From: Deltaproteobacteria bacterium
GTDB lineage: Bacteria; Desulfobacterota; Desulfobacteria; Desulfobacterales; Desulfatibacillaceae
Direction of reading: 5' to 3'
Assembly: GCA_016235345.1 (NCBI GenBank)
Contig: JACRLG010000024.1
Span: 1 to 64,000 of the forward strand
DNA length: 64,000 bases
Part shown: one piece after another, positions 51,825 to 60,329 of the stretch
How positions within the stretch are numbered: position 1 is the stretch's first letter
Layout: each line of letters begins with the position of its first letter
Translations under genes and position numbers: made by a program
Notes under the pieces: generated by a model
Databases searched by the model: none
What the model saw: only the letters and a program-made list of their open reading frames with translations
What the model was told of the DNA's origin: nothing

Positions 51825-53252
51825 TCAGATACCGGAGCGGACGAAAAGGAAGTAAAGGATAAGGAGCGCCGCAGTTACGTACATGAGCAAACCCACCTCC
51901 CGGCGTTTTCCGGCGAAGAGCTTCACCACGGGATAGGTTATGAGCCCCAAGGCCAGCCCGTCTGCGATGGAGTAGGAAAGCGGAATGCCCAGAATGATCA
52001 GGAATCCCGGAATGGACTCGCTGTAATCCTTCCAGTCCATTCGGGCGGCGTTTCCCATCATCATCGCCCCCACCACCACCAGGGCCGCCGAGGTAATGCA
52101 CGGATAGCTCGCCACCATGTTGACCAGGGGCGCGAAAAAGAGCGCCAGAAGGAACATGGCCGACACCGTAAGGGCCGTAAGCCCGGTGCGCCCGCCCTGT
52201 TCGACCCCGGCGGCGCTTTCGATAAAGCTCGTCACCGTGCTCGTGCCCGTTATGCCGCCCAGCAAGGTGCCTATGGCGTCGGACATGAGGGCTCTGTCCG
52301 CGCGCGGCAGCTTGTTGTCCTTGATGAAGCCGGCCTGCTCGGAAACTCCGATAAGGGTTCCGATGGTGTCGAAAACATCCATGAACAGCAGAATGATGAT
52401 GAAGGGGACCATATGCCAGAAAATGGCCCAGGCCATCTTCATCTTGAAAAAGGTGGGGCCTATTGCAGGGGGCGTGGACACCACGCCCGCGCCCAAGGTG
52501 AACAGCCTTGCCAGCTTGGAGTCCGCGAAAACCGGGTGGGCGGCCAGATCGGGCACCGCAAGGATTACCAGCTTGACCGCCACCGACAGGGCCGTTGCGC
52601 CTGCTATGCCCCAGAGTATGGAGCCCCGCACCCGCCGCGCGTGGAGCACCGCAGTCAATATCAGCGCTGCGAAAAACACTATGAGATCGATGGAATAAAA
52701 TTTGGCGTTCAGTTGAACCAGGGTTCCCGCGCTTTTAACGATGAGGCCGGAGTTCTGCAGGCCGATGAAGGCGATGAAAAGCCCGATCCCCACTGCCATG
52801 GCGCTTTTGAGGCTTGGCGAAACAGCGTTTACGATCATCTCCCGCCAGCCCAGAAGGGTTATGAGGACGAAAAGGACGCCGGAGGCCACCACCACCCAGA
52901 GTCCAACCTCCCAGGGCGCGATTCCGGTAACCTCGGCGGTTTTCATGGCGGCTGCAGCGGCTGGCAGGATGGAGAACACAAAAAAAAAGTTCTCGCCCAT
53001 TCCGGGCGCCAGGGCTATGGGATAGCGGGCGTAGAAGCCCATCACCGCCGTGGCCAGGGCTGCGGAAAGGCAGGTGGCGGTCATCACCGAGCCGAAGTCC
53101 ATGCCCGTGTCGAATCCGAACATCTGTCCTGAAAGAACAAGGGGCTGGACCACTATTATGTAGGCCATGGTCAGAAAGGTGGTGACGCCAGCCAGAATTT
53201 CGGTCCGCACCGTGGTGCCGTTTTCTGAAAGACGGAAAATCCGCTCGAACAT
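51825..53252 (-). CDS. NCS2 purine permease (AzgA/GhxP-like)
   Basis: 475-aa membrane transporter with about 12-14 hydrophobic segments. ILAGVTTFLTMAYIIVVQP at the start and GITGTSTVTSFIESAAGVEQ, GGRTGLTALT in the second half are typical of hypoxanthine/guanine/adenine:H+ symporters of the AzgA-like subgroup. ATG 53252 has AAGGAGG upstream; earlier open frame is not family-like. Monocistronic, convergent with the dehydratase operon. Confidence 0.9.
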   Translation of the reverse strand: MFERIFRLSENGTTVRTEILAGVTTFLTMAYIIVVQPLVLSGQMFGFDTGMDFGSVMTATCLSAALATAVMGFYARYPIALAPGMGENFFFVFSILPAAAAAMKTAEVTGIAPWEVGLWVVVASGVLFVLITLLGWREMIVNAVSPSLKSAMAVGIGLFIAFIGLQNSGLIVKSAGTLVQLNAKFYSIDLIVFFAALILTAVLHARRVRGSILWGIAGATALSVAVKLVILAVPDLAAHPVFADSKLARLFTLGAGVVSTPPAIGPTFFKMKMAWAIFWHMVPFIIILLFMDVFDTIGTLIGVSEQAGFIKDNKLPRADRALMSDAIGTLLGGITGTSTVTSFIESAAGVEQGGRTGLTALTVSAMFLLALFFAPLVNMVASYPCITSAALVVVGAMMMGNAARMDWKDYSESIPGFLIILGIPLSYSIADGLALGLITYPVVKLFAGKRREVGLLMYVTAALLILYFLFVRSGI

Positions 53253-53497
53253 GCTGGCCTCCTTGCCGGTTATTTTTGAGCCTGGTTGACTGGCCGCACC
53301 CGAAGGGATTCCTGCCGGGAGCACGGGGCGCTCGTCCGCGAAAGCTCGGCTTTCCGGTGGACTTTGGAATTGATCACCTGTTTTTATACAATTGGCGTAA
53401 TAGGGAGTTTATTTTTTCTATATGCCATTAAGCCCGGAAAAAACCCAGAAATTTTTTATCCGTTATGCGCATCGCCGGAATATTAGGCTGTGCAAGG

Positions 53498-53911
53498 CTA
53501 CAACAGTGGCGGGCTGGCGACGCGCCGGTGGATGTAAAGGAAATAGAGCCCGAAAAAGACGTTTCCGAGCCCTGCGGCTGATAAGAGGACAAGGCCCGCG
53601 CCGCTGAGGTTTTCGCAGAAGATCATGCAGGATAAATCCGTGAAAACGTCCGAAAGCCGCACTCCGGCCACAACCGCCAGCCAGTGGGGGGCCTTTTCCC
53701 AGCGCAGAAAGGCCAGGGCCTGGAGAATGGCGAAGGCGGTCCAGTTCCCGGCGGCGCGGGGGAGATACCCTTGCGGGTCCACGTAGGCCGCGCCGTGAAA
53801 AACGGAGAACCAGAGTTCGGGGAACGCGAAGCCCCAAACCGCGAGCACCACGTCCAGAACCACGAGGGACGCAAGAATCGAGGCCACCAGCCGGTGGTTT
53901 TCGGGTTTCAT
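53498..53911 (-). CDS. Small four-helix membrane protein, unassigned
   Basis: 137 aa with four hydrophobic segments (LVASILASLVVLDVVLAVWG, NWTAFAILQALAFLRW, a short third, GLVLLSAAGLGNVFFGLYFL). No family is recognised with certainty. ATG 53911 overlaps the stop of the GT39-like gene by 4 bases behind GGGGAG, so it is probably co-translated and may help the same envelope process. Confidence 0.6.
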   Translation of the reverse strand: MKPENHRLVASILASLVVLDVVLAVWGFAFPELWFSVFHGAAYVDPQGYLPRAAGNWTAFAILQALAFLRWEKAPHWLAVVAGVRLSDVFTDLSCMIFCENLSGAGLVLLSAAGLGNVFFGLYFLYIHRRVASPPLL

Positions 53912-55479
53912 GGGGTACTCCCCGCCCGAATGTCGCGGGCGTCTTTCGGAATCCATTCAAGCCCCCCCAAAAATCCGTAGCACCGGTAGATATAAAGGGT
54001 GCGTATCTGTTCGGGGTTCCGCCCCGCCAGTTTTCTGAAGACGGGAAACTGGACCGGCCTGTCAACCCTTTCAAAAACCTGCCTCAAGGCTCCCGCGTCT
54101 TCGGGAAACCTCGTGACCCCCACAGCGTCAAAGCCCATCAGGTCGGAGTCCTTCCACCAGTAGTCGTAAACGTTGGGACGGGTCCAGCGGTTGATGGAAA
54201 CCGTGCGGGGCCTTCCGGGGGCGTAAAAGGCAAGCTGGCTGGCCTCCTGGTAGCGGAGGCCGAAAATAAAGGTCCTGCCGGGCCGGGGCATGTTGGCCGC
54301 CATGCCCCCTGCGGCCTCTCCAAGCTCCTTCCAGCCCGAAAGCTCCGTGGCGGCCCGGTCCATTTTGGCAGGGATCGGCAGGACGGGCCACGCCGTCTGC
54401 AGAAGGGCGAGGCAGGTTAAGCCGTAGGCCGTGGCAATGGCCGCCTTCCAGAGCCTTGGATGGGAGCCTGTCCCGAAATATCCCGCTGTAAGGGCGCAGG
54501 CGGTGAGATAGGCAGCTCCCGGCCAGTTGCCGTAAATCCTCGATTTGAACGAGAGGATCAGGAAAAGGCCGAACAGGGGAGCCGAGGTAAAGAAGCAGTA
54601 GGATTCGATCCATCTTTTTTCGTCGCGCAAGCCTCGAAAAGCCTTTAAAAGCGCCCAGATAACGAGGATGAAGACCAGGGGCGTCAGAAGCGCCGCCTGG
54701 GAGCCCAGAAAATCGCCGAAATATTTGAGATGAAGGCCGAAACCCTCGTCCGCGCCGCCGATGTGGGCAACGTGGCGGGCGGAATTCCAGCCGTGCCGAT
54801 GGTTCCACCATAGGACAGGAGAGAAAAGAAGGCAGCCCATCAAAAAGGACAGCCAGGGCTTTACGGATTGAAGGCGGCTTCGGAAAGCGGGGGAAAAAAG
54901 CCCGAAAAAGAGAATTCCAGGCGCGATCACCACCATGGTGAACTTGGCCAGCATCCCGACCCCGAACCATGCGCCTGTGGCGATCCACTGGGGCCATGTG
55001 TGGTCCTCGTAGGCCCTTGCGCCGTGATAAGCGCAGGCTGCCCATGCCATGGCTTGGAGGCCGTCCGGCGTGGCCAGAAGCCCGCCCGCCTGGTACTCCA
55101 GTATCGCCTGGGTGAGAATCGCCGCCGAAAGCGCAGCCCGTGGCGAGAACCAGCGCCATGCCAGGGCCGACACGTAGGCCGATGCCACGGAAACCGAAAT
55201 TATGGAAGGCAGGCGAACCGCGAGTTCGTTGTCCCCGAAAATCCGGGTGAAAAGCCCTATTGCCCAGCCGATGAGCGGGGCCTGATCGTGGTAGCCCCAG
55301 TCCAGGTAACGGCCCCACTGCCAGTAGTTGGACTCGTCAGGGGCCAGGGGGACCCTTGCCGCGATAATGGCCCGCACCAGGGTCCATGCCAGTATGACGG
55401 CCCCTGCCGAAATGGCCATTCGCCGGTTTTCCCTGCTTGTCGCTTCCATCATTTTCCCGCCTGGCCGGGTTGTTTCCAT
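53908..55479 (-). CDS. GT39-like membrane glycosyltransferase
   Basis: 523 aa of the ArnT/PMT-like GT-C fold. VPLAPDESNYWQWGRYLDWG near residue 45 holds the conserved acidic DE pair in the first periplasmic loop, then LDWGYHDQAPLIGWAIGLFT and about ten more hydrophobic segments. It would move a sugar from a polyprenyl-phosphate donor to a lipid or protein in the outer leaflet. The acceptor is unknown. It forms a coupled pair with the small membrane protein and is divergent from ppdK. Confidence 0.85.
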   Translation of the reverse strand: METTRPGGKMMEATSRENRRMAISAGAVILAWTLVRAIIAARVPLAPDESNYWQWGRYLDWGYHDQAPLIGWAIGLFTRIFGDNELAVRLPSIISVSVASAYVSALAWRWFSPRAALSAAILTQAILEYQAGGLLATPDGLQAMAWAACAYHGARAYEDHTWPQWIATGAWFGVGMLAKFTMVVIAPGILFFGLFSPAFRSRLQSVKPWLSFLMGCLLFSPVLWWNHRHGWNSARHVAHIGGADEGFGLHLKYFGDFLGSQAALLTPLVFILVIWALLKAFRGLRDEKRWIESYCFFTSAPLFGLFLILSFKSRIYGNWPGAAYLTACALTAGYFGTGSHPRLWKAAIATAYGLTCLALLQTAWPVLPIPAKMDRAATELSGWKELGEAAGGMAANMPRPGRTFIFGLRYQEASQLAFYAPGRPRTVSINRWTRPNVYDYWWKDSDLMGFDAVGVTRFPEDAGALRQVFERVDRPVQFPVFRKLAGRNPEQIRTLYIYRCYGFLGGLEWIPKDARDIRAGSTP

Positions 55480-55539
55480 CAGTCATGAATGCATGATTGC
55501 CCATCGATTTTTACATTACTCTTCAATTCCAAAGCAAAA

Positions 55540-55585
55540 GAAAACCGTCACACAAGGTCGCTTTCGGGCCACGCCGACGGTTTTC
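55540..55585. repeat. Perfect 10-bp inverted repeat in ppdK upstream region
   Basis: GAAAACCGTC (55540-55549) and GACGGTTTTC (55576-55585) are exact complements with a 26-base spacer, in the 356-base divergent region 55480-55835. Nothing else certain was found there; a TATTAT at 55765-55770 could be a -10 for ppdK but lacks a good -35. Confidence 0.4.
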
Positions 55586-55835
55586 TGGTATTTTGGACTG
55601 ATTTTTATAGTACTAAAGAATTAGTTTTACATATCACACGTCAGAAAATAGTTGCAGGGATCGATTTTGTTTGTTAAACGCTTGGCCCTGCCCGTAAAAA
55701 GGCATCAAAAAAACGTTTTCGAGAACCAGTTTTGTTTGTATTTCAACCCACTGAAAACATGTTGTATTATCTAAGCCAACCCGCCCTCCGAATCGTGTAA
55801 GAGGGCTTAATTTTTTTTCAGGAGACCCTTAAAAG

Positions 55836-58541
55836 ATGAAAAAATTCGTCTATTTTTTCGGTGACGGACGCGCTGAAGGCCGTGCGGACATGAAAAACCT
55901 GCTGGGCGGCAAGGGCGCGGGGGTCGCCGAGATGACAAACCTGAATCTTCCGGTGCCTCCCGGATTCACCATCACCACCGAAGTATGCACCGAATTCAAC
56001 AAGCGAAAGCGCAAGTATCCGCCCGGGCTCGAAAAAGAGGTGATGAAATATCTTGCAAGGCTTGAAAAACTCGCCAGGAAAAAATTCGGCGACCCCAAAA
56101 ATCCCCTCCTCGTTTCAGTCCGCTCAGGCGCCCGCGCCTCCATGCCCGGCATGATGGAAACCATCTTAAACGTCGGCCTCACCACCCAGACCATCCCCGG
56201 AATGATCGCCAAGACCAAAAATCCGCGTTTCGTGTGGGACGCCTATCGCAGGCTCATCGCCATGTACAGCGACGTGGTCATGGAAAAGGCCGAAGGGCTT
56301 GAGCCGGAAGAGGGCAGGGGCATTCGGGACCAGTTGGAAGACCTCCTTGAGGCCATGAAGAAGAAAAGGGGCGTTGAAAACGACACTGACCTTTCGGCGG
56401 CTGACCTTGAAGAACTGTGCGCCAGCTACCGGGAAAAGGTCGTCGAGGTATTGGGCGTGGCCTTTCCGGACGACCACCTTCAGCAGCTCTGGGGAAGCAT
56501 TTCGGCTGTCTTTCTTTCCTGGAACGGCAAACGGGCGATTTCCTACAGAAGAATAGAGAGCCTGCCCGATGACTGGGGCACGGCGGTCAACGTCATGGCC
56601 ATGGTTTTCGGCAACACCGGCGACCGTTCCGCAACGGGCGTGGCCTTTACCCGCAACCCGGCCACAGGCGAGAACAGGATGTTCGGCGAGTGGCTCAAAA
56701 ACGCCCAGGGCGAGGACGTGGTGGCCGGAATCCGCACCCCGGCGGCCATCAACGAGAATTCCAAGAACGACGCCAACAGGCACCTGCCCACCCTTCAGGA
56801 GGAAATGCCCAAGGCGTACCGCGAGCTTATGGCCATTCGCAACACCCTGGAAAAACACTATCGGGACATGCAGGACATCGAGTTCACCATTGAAGACGGC
56901 GTCCTTTACATGCTCCAGACCCGCTCCGGGAAAAGAAACGGCCCGGCTGCGATAAAGGTCGCGGTGGACATGGTGGCCCAGCGCTACATCGACCGCGACA
57001 CCGCCATTCTGCGGGTGCGCCCTGAACAGGTTGAAGAGCTTCTCCACCCCATGGTCGACCCGATAGCGGAGCGAACCGCCGTCAAGCTGGGCAAGGGCCT
57101 TCCCGCAGGGCCGGGCGGCGCGGTGGGCAAAATCGTTCTTACAGCCGATCTGGCCATGGAGCTTGGGGAAAAGGGCGAAGAGGTCATCCTGGTGCGCGAG
57201 GAAACCTCACCCGAAGACGTTCACGGCATGAAGCCCGCCAGAGCCATCCTCACCGCCAAGGGCGGCATGACAAGCCACGCCGCCCTGGTGGCAAGGGGCT
57301 GGGGCAAGTGCTGCATAGTGGGTTGCTCGGCCATGCATATAGACATGGCTGCCCGCACCATCCAGTTCGGCAGCAAGGTGCTGAAAGAGGGCGACATCAT
57401 AACCATGAACGGCACCAAGGGCGTGGTCTACCTTGGCGAGCTGCCCCTGGTACAGGAAGACCCCACCCAGCACGTCGAATTCAACAAGCTCATGGCCTGG
57501 GCCGACAAGGCCAAGCGCCTCAAGATCCGCGCCAACGCAGACACCCCCGAAGACGCCGGAATCGCAGTGCATTTCAACGCGCGCGGCATAGGCCTCACCC
57601 GCACCGAGCACATGTTTTTCGGCGACCGCATCTGGGCCGTGCGCGAAATGATCATGGCCGACTCCCAGAAAGGCCGCAAGTCCGCCCTGGACAAGCTCCT
57701 TCCCATGCAGCGCGAGGATTTCTACGGAATCTTCCAGGCAATGGGAAGCCGCCCGGTCACCATCAGGCTTCTGGATCCGCCTCTTCACGAATTTCTGCCC
57801 AAGGACGACAACGCCAACAAGGAAATGGCTGTGCGCCTCAAGTTGAGCGTCGATCAAATCATCAAAAAAGCCGAGACACTTTCCGAGTTCAACCCCATGC
57901 TGGGCCACCGGGGATGCCGCCTGGGAATCGCTTATCCTGAAATCACCGAGATGCAGGCCAGGGCCATTTTCGAGGCTGCGGCCCAGTGCTGGAAAGAGGA
58001 AATCAACATCCGCCCGGAAGTCATGGTCCCCCTTGTGGGCACCATCGGCGAATTCGAGCATCAGGCCAAAATCATCCGCCGGGTGGCCGCCGAGGTGATG
58101 GAGCAGAAAAACGTCAAGTTCAGCTACCTTGTGGGCACCATGATCGAGGTTCCCCGGGCCGCCCTCATAGCCGATCTCATCGCCCGCCAAGCCGAGTTCT
58201 TCAGCTTCGGCACCAACGACATGACCCAGATGACCTACGGCTACTCCCGCGACGACGCCGGAACCTTCCTGCCCACCTACCTGGAGCAGAAGATTCTGGA
58301 GTTCGATCCCTTCCAGTCCATAGACGAGATGGGCGTGGGCGAGCTCATGAAAATAGGCGTGGAGCGCGGACGCCGCACCCGGCCAGACCTCAAGATCGGC
58401 ATATGCGGCGAGCACGGAGGAGACCCGCGCTCCATACGCTTCTGCCACAAGATCGGCCTTGACTACGTATCCTGCTCGCCCTACCGGGTGCCGGTGGCCC
58501 GTCTGGCGGCCGCCCACGCGGCTTTGGAGGAGATAAGGTAA
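55836..58541 (+). CDS. ppdK: Pyruvate, phosphate dikinase
   Basis: 901 aa, normal length. It interconverts pyruvate, ATP and phosphate with PEP, AMP and pyrophosphate. The N-terminal ATP-grasp part starts KFVYFFGDGRAEGRADMKNL and LLGGKGAGVAEMTNLNLPVP; the phosphohistidine is in GGMTSHAALVARGWGKCCIV near residue 480; the C-terminal PEP/pyruvate barrel holds the catalytic Cys in IGICGEHGGDPRSIRF. In anaerobes it serves gluconeogenesis or glycolysis. Start chosen at ATG 55836 after CAGGAGAC. Confidence 0.96.
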   Translation: MKKFVYFFGDGRAEGRADMKNLLGGKGAGVAEMTNLNLPVPPGFTITTEVCTEFNKRKRKYPPGLEKEVMKYLARLEKLARKKFGDPKNPLLVSVRSGARASMPGMMETILNVGLTTQTIPGMIAKTKNPRFVWDAYRRLIAMYSDVVMEKAEGLEPEEGRGIRDQLEDLLEAMKKKRGVENDTDLSAADLEELCASYREKVVEVLGVAFPDDHLQQLWGSISAVFLSWNGKRAISYRRIESLPDDWGTAVNVMAMVFGNTGDRSATGVAFTRNPATGENRMFGEWLKNAQGEDVVAGIRTPAAINENSKNDANRHLPTLQEEMPKAYRELMAIRNTLEKHYRDMQDIEFTIEDGVLYMLQTRSGKRNGPAAIKVAVDMVAQRYIDRDTAILRVRPEQVEELLHPMVDPIAERTAVKLGKGLPAGPGGAVGKIVLTADLAMELGEKGEEVILVREETSPEDVHGMKPARAILTAKGGMTSHAALVARGWGKCCIVGCSAMHIDMAARTIQFGSKVLKEGDIITMNGTKGVVYLGELPLVQEDPTQHVEFNKLMAWADKAKRLKIRANADTPEDAGIAVHFNARGIGLTRTEHMFFGDRIWAVREMIMADSQKGRKSALDKLLPMQREDFYGIFQAMGSRPVTIRLLDPPLHEFLPKDDNANKEMAVRLKLSVDQIIKKAETLSEFNPMLGHRGCRLGIAYPEITEMQARAIFEAAAQCWKEEINIRPEVMVPLVGTIGEFEHQAKIIRRVAAEVMEQKNVKFSYLVGTMIEVPRAALIADLIARQAEFFSFGTNDMTQMTYGYSRDDAGTFLPTYLEQKILEFDPFQSIDEMGVGELMKIGVERGRRTRPDLKIGICGEHGGDPRSIRFCHKIGLDYVSCSPYRVPVARLAAAHAALEEIR

Positions 58542-58645
58542 GATTTACGGTTATGAGAAAGTTTGGTCTGTGATTCCAAATTGTTGTGGGCTCCAGTACT
58601 GGCTTTTCAGACTCGCAGCAATCGCGAGAGAGAGGAAAGGATACT

Positions 58646-58993
58646 ATGGAAGAGCCGAAACTCTGGAATGCGGCCACTGGGTTGCTGGCTTTGATACTAG
58701 GTGTGATCAAAAAAGCTCAAAGCCTGCCATCGCCACCCTTAAACCAGATACCACACAACGAACAAGTTGCACAACAAAGCCAGCTTGCCGTTTTAGAAAA
58801 GCGCGTTTCAAGCTTGGAATCCAAAGAAAAGGGCTTTGAAACCCATCGATTCAACAGACTCATCTCGAAGGTTACTACCTTAGAGAATAAAGTTGAATCT
58901 ATTGAGGATGAATTGGCAAGTCTCAAGGATACGGTTGCTCGGCTGGACCAACATACCGAGAACACTGGTAACCAAACTTACAAGGTCGTATGA
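58646..58993 (+). CDS. Small coiled-coil protein, unassigned
   Basis: 115 aa. A short hydrophobic N-terminus (LWNAATGLLALILGVIKKA) is followed by a coiled coil with regular heptads (LAVLEKRVSSLESKEKG, ISKVTTLENKVESIEDEL ASLKDTVARL). ATG 58646 follows AAAGGA; the open frame reaches further but lacks a better start. No family is recognised. Its AT-richer codons differ from ppdK and moeA on each side. Confidence 0.5.
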   Translation: MEEPKLWNAATGLLALILGVIKKAQSLPSPPLNQIPHNEQVAQQSQLAVLEKRVSSLESKEKGFETHRFNRLISKVTTLENKVESIEDELASLKDTVARLDQHTENTGNQTYKVV

Positions 58994-59003
58994 AGGTCTG
59001 AAG

Positions 59004-59065
59004 CAATGATGTAACTATCATTGTTTCAGAAGCGCCGGAGGCTGATGCTTCCGGCGCTTCTGTTT
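59004..59065 (+). terminator. Double hairpin terminator before moeA
   Basis: CAATGAT-GTAACT-ATCATTG (59004-59023) is followed by TTT. Next to it AGAAGCGCCGGAGGC (59028-59042) pairs with GCTTCCGGCGCTTCT (59047-59061) with one mismatch, followed by GTTT. The pair ends transcription of the small coiled-coil gene. Confidence 0.65.
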
Positions 59066-59088
59066 GAAGGCTTCGGGGAGGGCGAGGA

Positions 59089-60324
59089 GTGAAGGATTTC
59101 TTCCGGGTTGTTGACATAGAAGATGTGCTCAAACTTGGAGACGGCTTCGGCGTGGCGGGAATCGAGACCGTTCCGCTTGAAGACGCCCTGGGCCGGGTTC
59201 TGGCAGTTGACGCCACAAGCGCCGAGAACATCCCTCCTTTTTCCCGCACCACCGTTGACGGCTGGGCCGTTGCCGCCGCCTCCACCTTCGGGGCCACCGA
59301 GACCAACCCGTCCCTTCTGAAAATCGCGGGCGAAGTTATGATGGCCGAGGTTCCGGGCTTTTCGCTGGCGCGTGGGGAAGTTGCGCGGATTCCCACGGGC
59401 GGCTGCCTGCCGGAAGGGGCGGACGCCGCAGTTATGCTGGAACACGCAGAAGCCGTTGACGCCGAGTTCATCGAGGTTTTTCGAAGCATCGCGCCCGGAA
59501 CCAGCGTCATATTTGCTGGCGACGACGTGAAGGCCGGGGAAGTGGCGGTAAGTATTGGAACGAGGCTCCGGCCCCAGGAACTTGCGGTTCTGGCCGCCAT
59601 TGGGCAGGTTTCCGTTCCGGTTTTCAAGATGCCGGTGATCGGGATAATCTCGACGGGCGATGAGATCGTCGCGGCCAACGAAACTCCCGGCCCCGGACAG
59701 ATAAGGGATATGAACACACACGCCCTGTCCGGCCAGATAAGGGCAGCGCACGCGAAACCGAAAACCTACGGAATATTGCCGGACGACGGTGACGCGCTTT
59801 TCGGGGTGATGGAAAAGGCGCTCGGCGAATGCGACATGGTTCTCATTTCAGGGGGTAGCTCGGTGGGGGCGCGGGATTTTACGGTTGACACCATTCTGCG
59901 TTTTCCCGGCGCGGAAATTCTTGTGCACGGGGTCTCCATCAGCCCCGGAAAGCCCACCATACTTGCCCGCGTGGGGCAAAAGGCCGCCTGGGGCCTTCCG
60001 GGCCACGTGGTTTCGGCCATGGTGGTTTTCGACGTCCTGGTGCGCCCGTTCATCGAAAGCCTGTCCGGGCTTGCGGAAAAGGCGGGCGGGAAATTTCCGG
60101 TCCAGGCCCGCCTTGCGCTAAACGCGCCGTCTGTTTCGGGCCGCACGGATTTCGTGCGGGTGAGGCTTTCCGAAGGGGAGGGCGGGGAGCTTACGGCCTT
60201 ACCCATTTTCGGAAAATCCGGTGAAATCCGCACCATGACAAAGGCCGACGGCCTTATGCGCATAGAAAAGGACGACGAGGGAATCCAGGCGGGAACAACA
60301 GTCAACGTCTCTTTGATGGAGTAA
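59089..60324 (+). CDS. moeA: Molybdopterin molybdenumtransferase MoeA
   Basis: 411 aa. MoeA inserts molybdate into adenylated molybdopterin. GRVLAVDATSAENIPPFSRT and VDGWAVAA in the first domain, RIPTGGCLPEGADAAVMLEH, VIGIISTGDEIVAANETPGP and LISGGSSVGARDFTVD, then VSISPGKPTILARVG and WGLPGHVVSAMVVFDV are the family blocks. GTG 59089 follows GCGAGGA. It is followed after 5 bases by a second MoeA-type gene. Confidence 0.93.
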   Translation: MKDFFRVVDIEDVLKLGDGFGVAGIETVPLEDALGRVLAVDATSAENIPPFSRTTVDGWAVAAASTFGATETNPSLLKIAGEVMMAEVPGFSLARGEVARIPTGGCLPEGADAAVMLEHAEAVDAEFIEVFRSIAPGTSVIFAGDDVKAGEVAVSIGTRLRPQELAVLAAIGQVSVPVFKMPVIGIISTGDEIVAANETPGPGQIRDMNTHALSGQIRAAHAKPKTYGILPDDGDALFGVMEKALGECDMVLISGGSSVGARDFTVDTILRFPGAEILVHGVSISPGKPTILARVGQKAAWGLPGHVVSAMVVFDVLVRPFIESLSGLAEKAGGKFPVQARLALNAPSVSGRTDFVRVRLSEGEGGELTALPIFGKSGEIRTMTKADGLMRIEKDDEGIQAGTTVNVSLME

Positions 60325-60329
60325 GCCTG

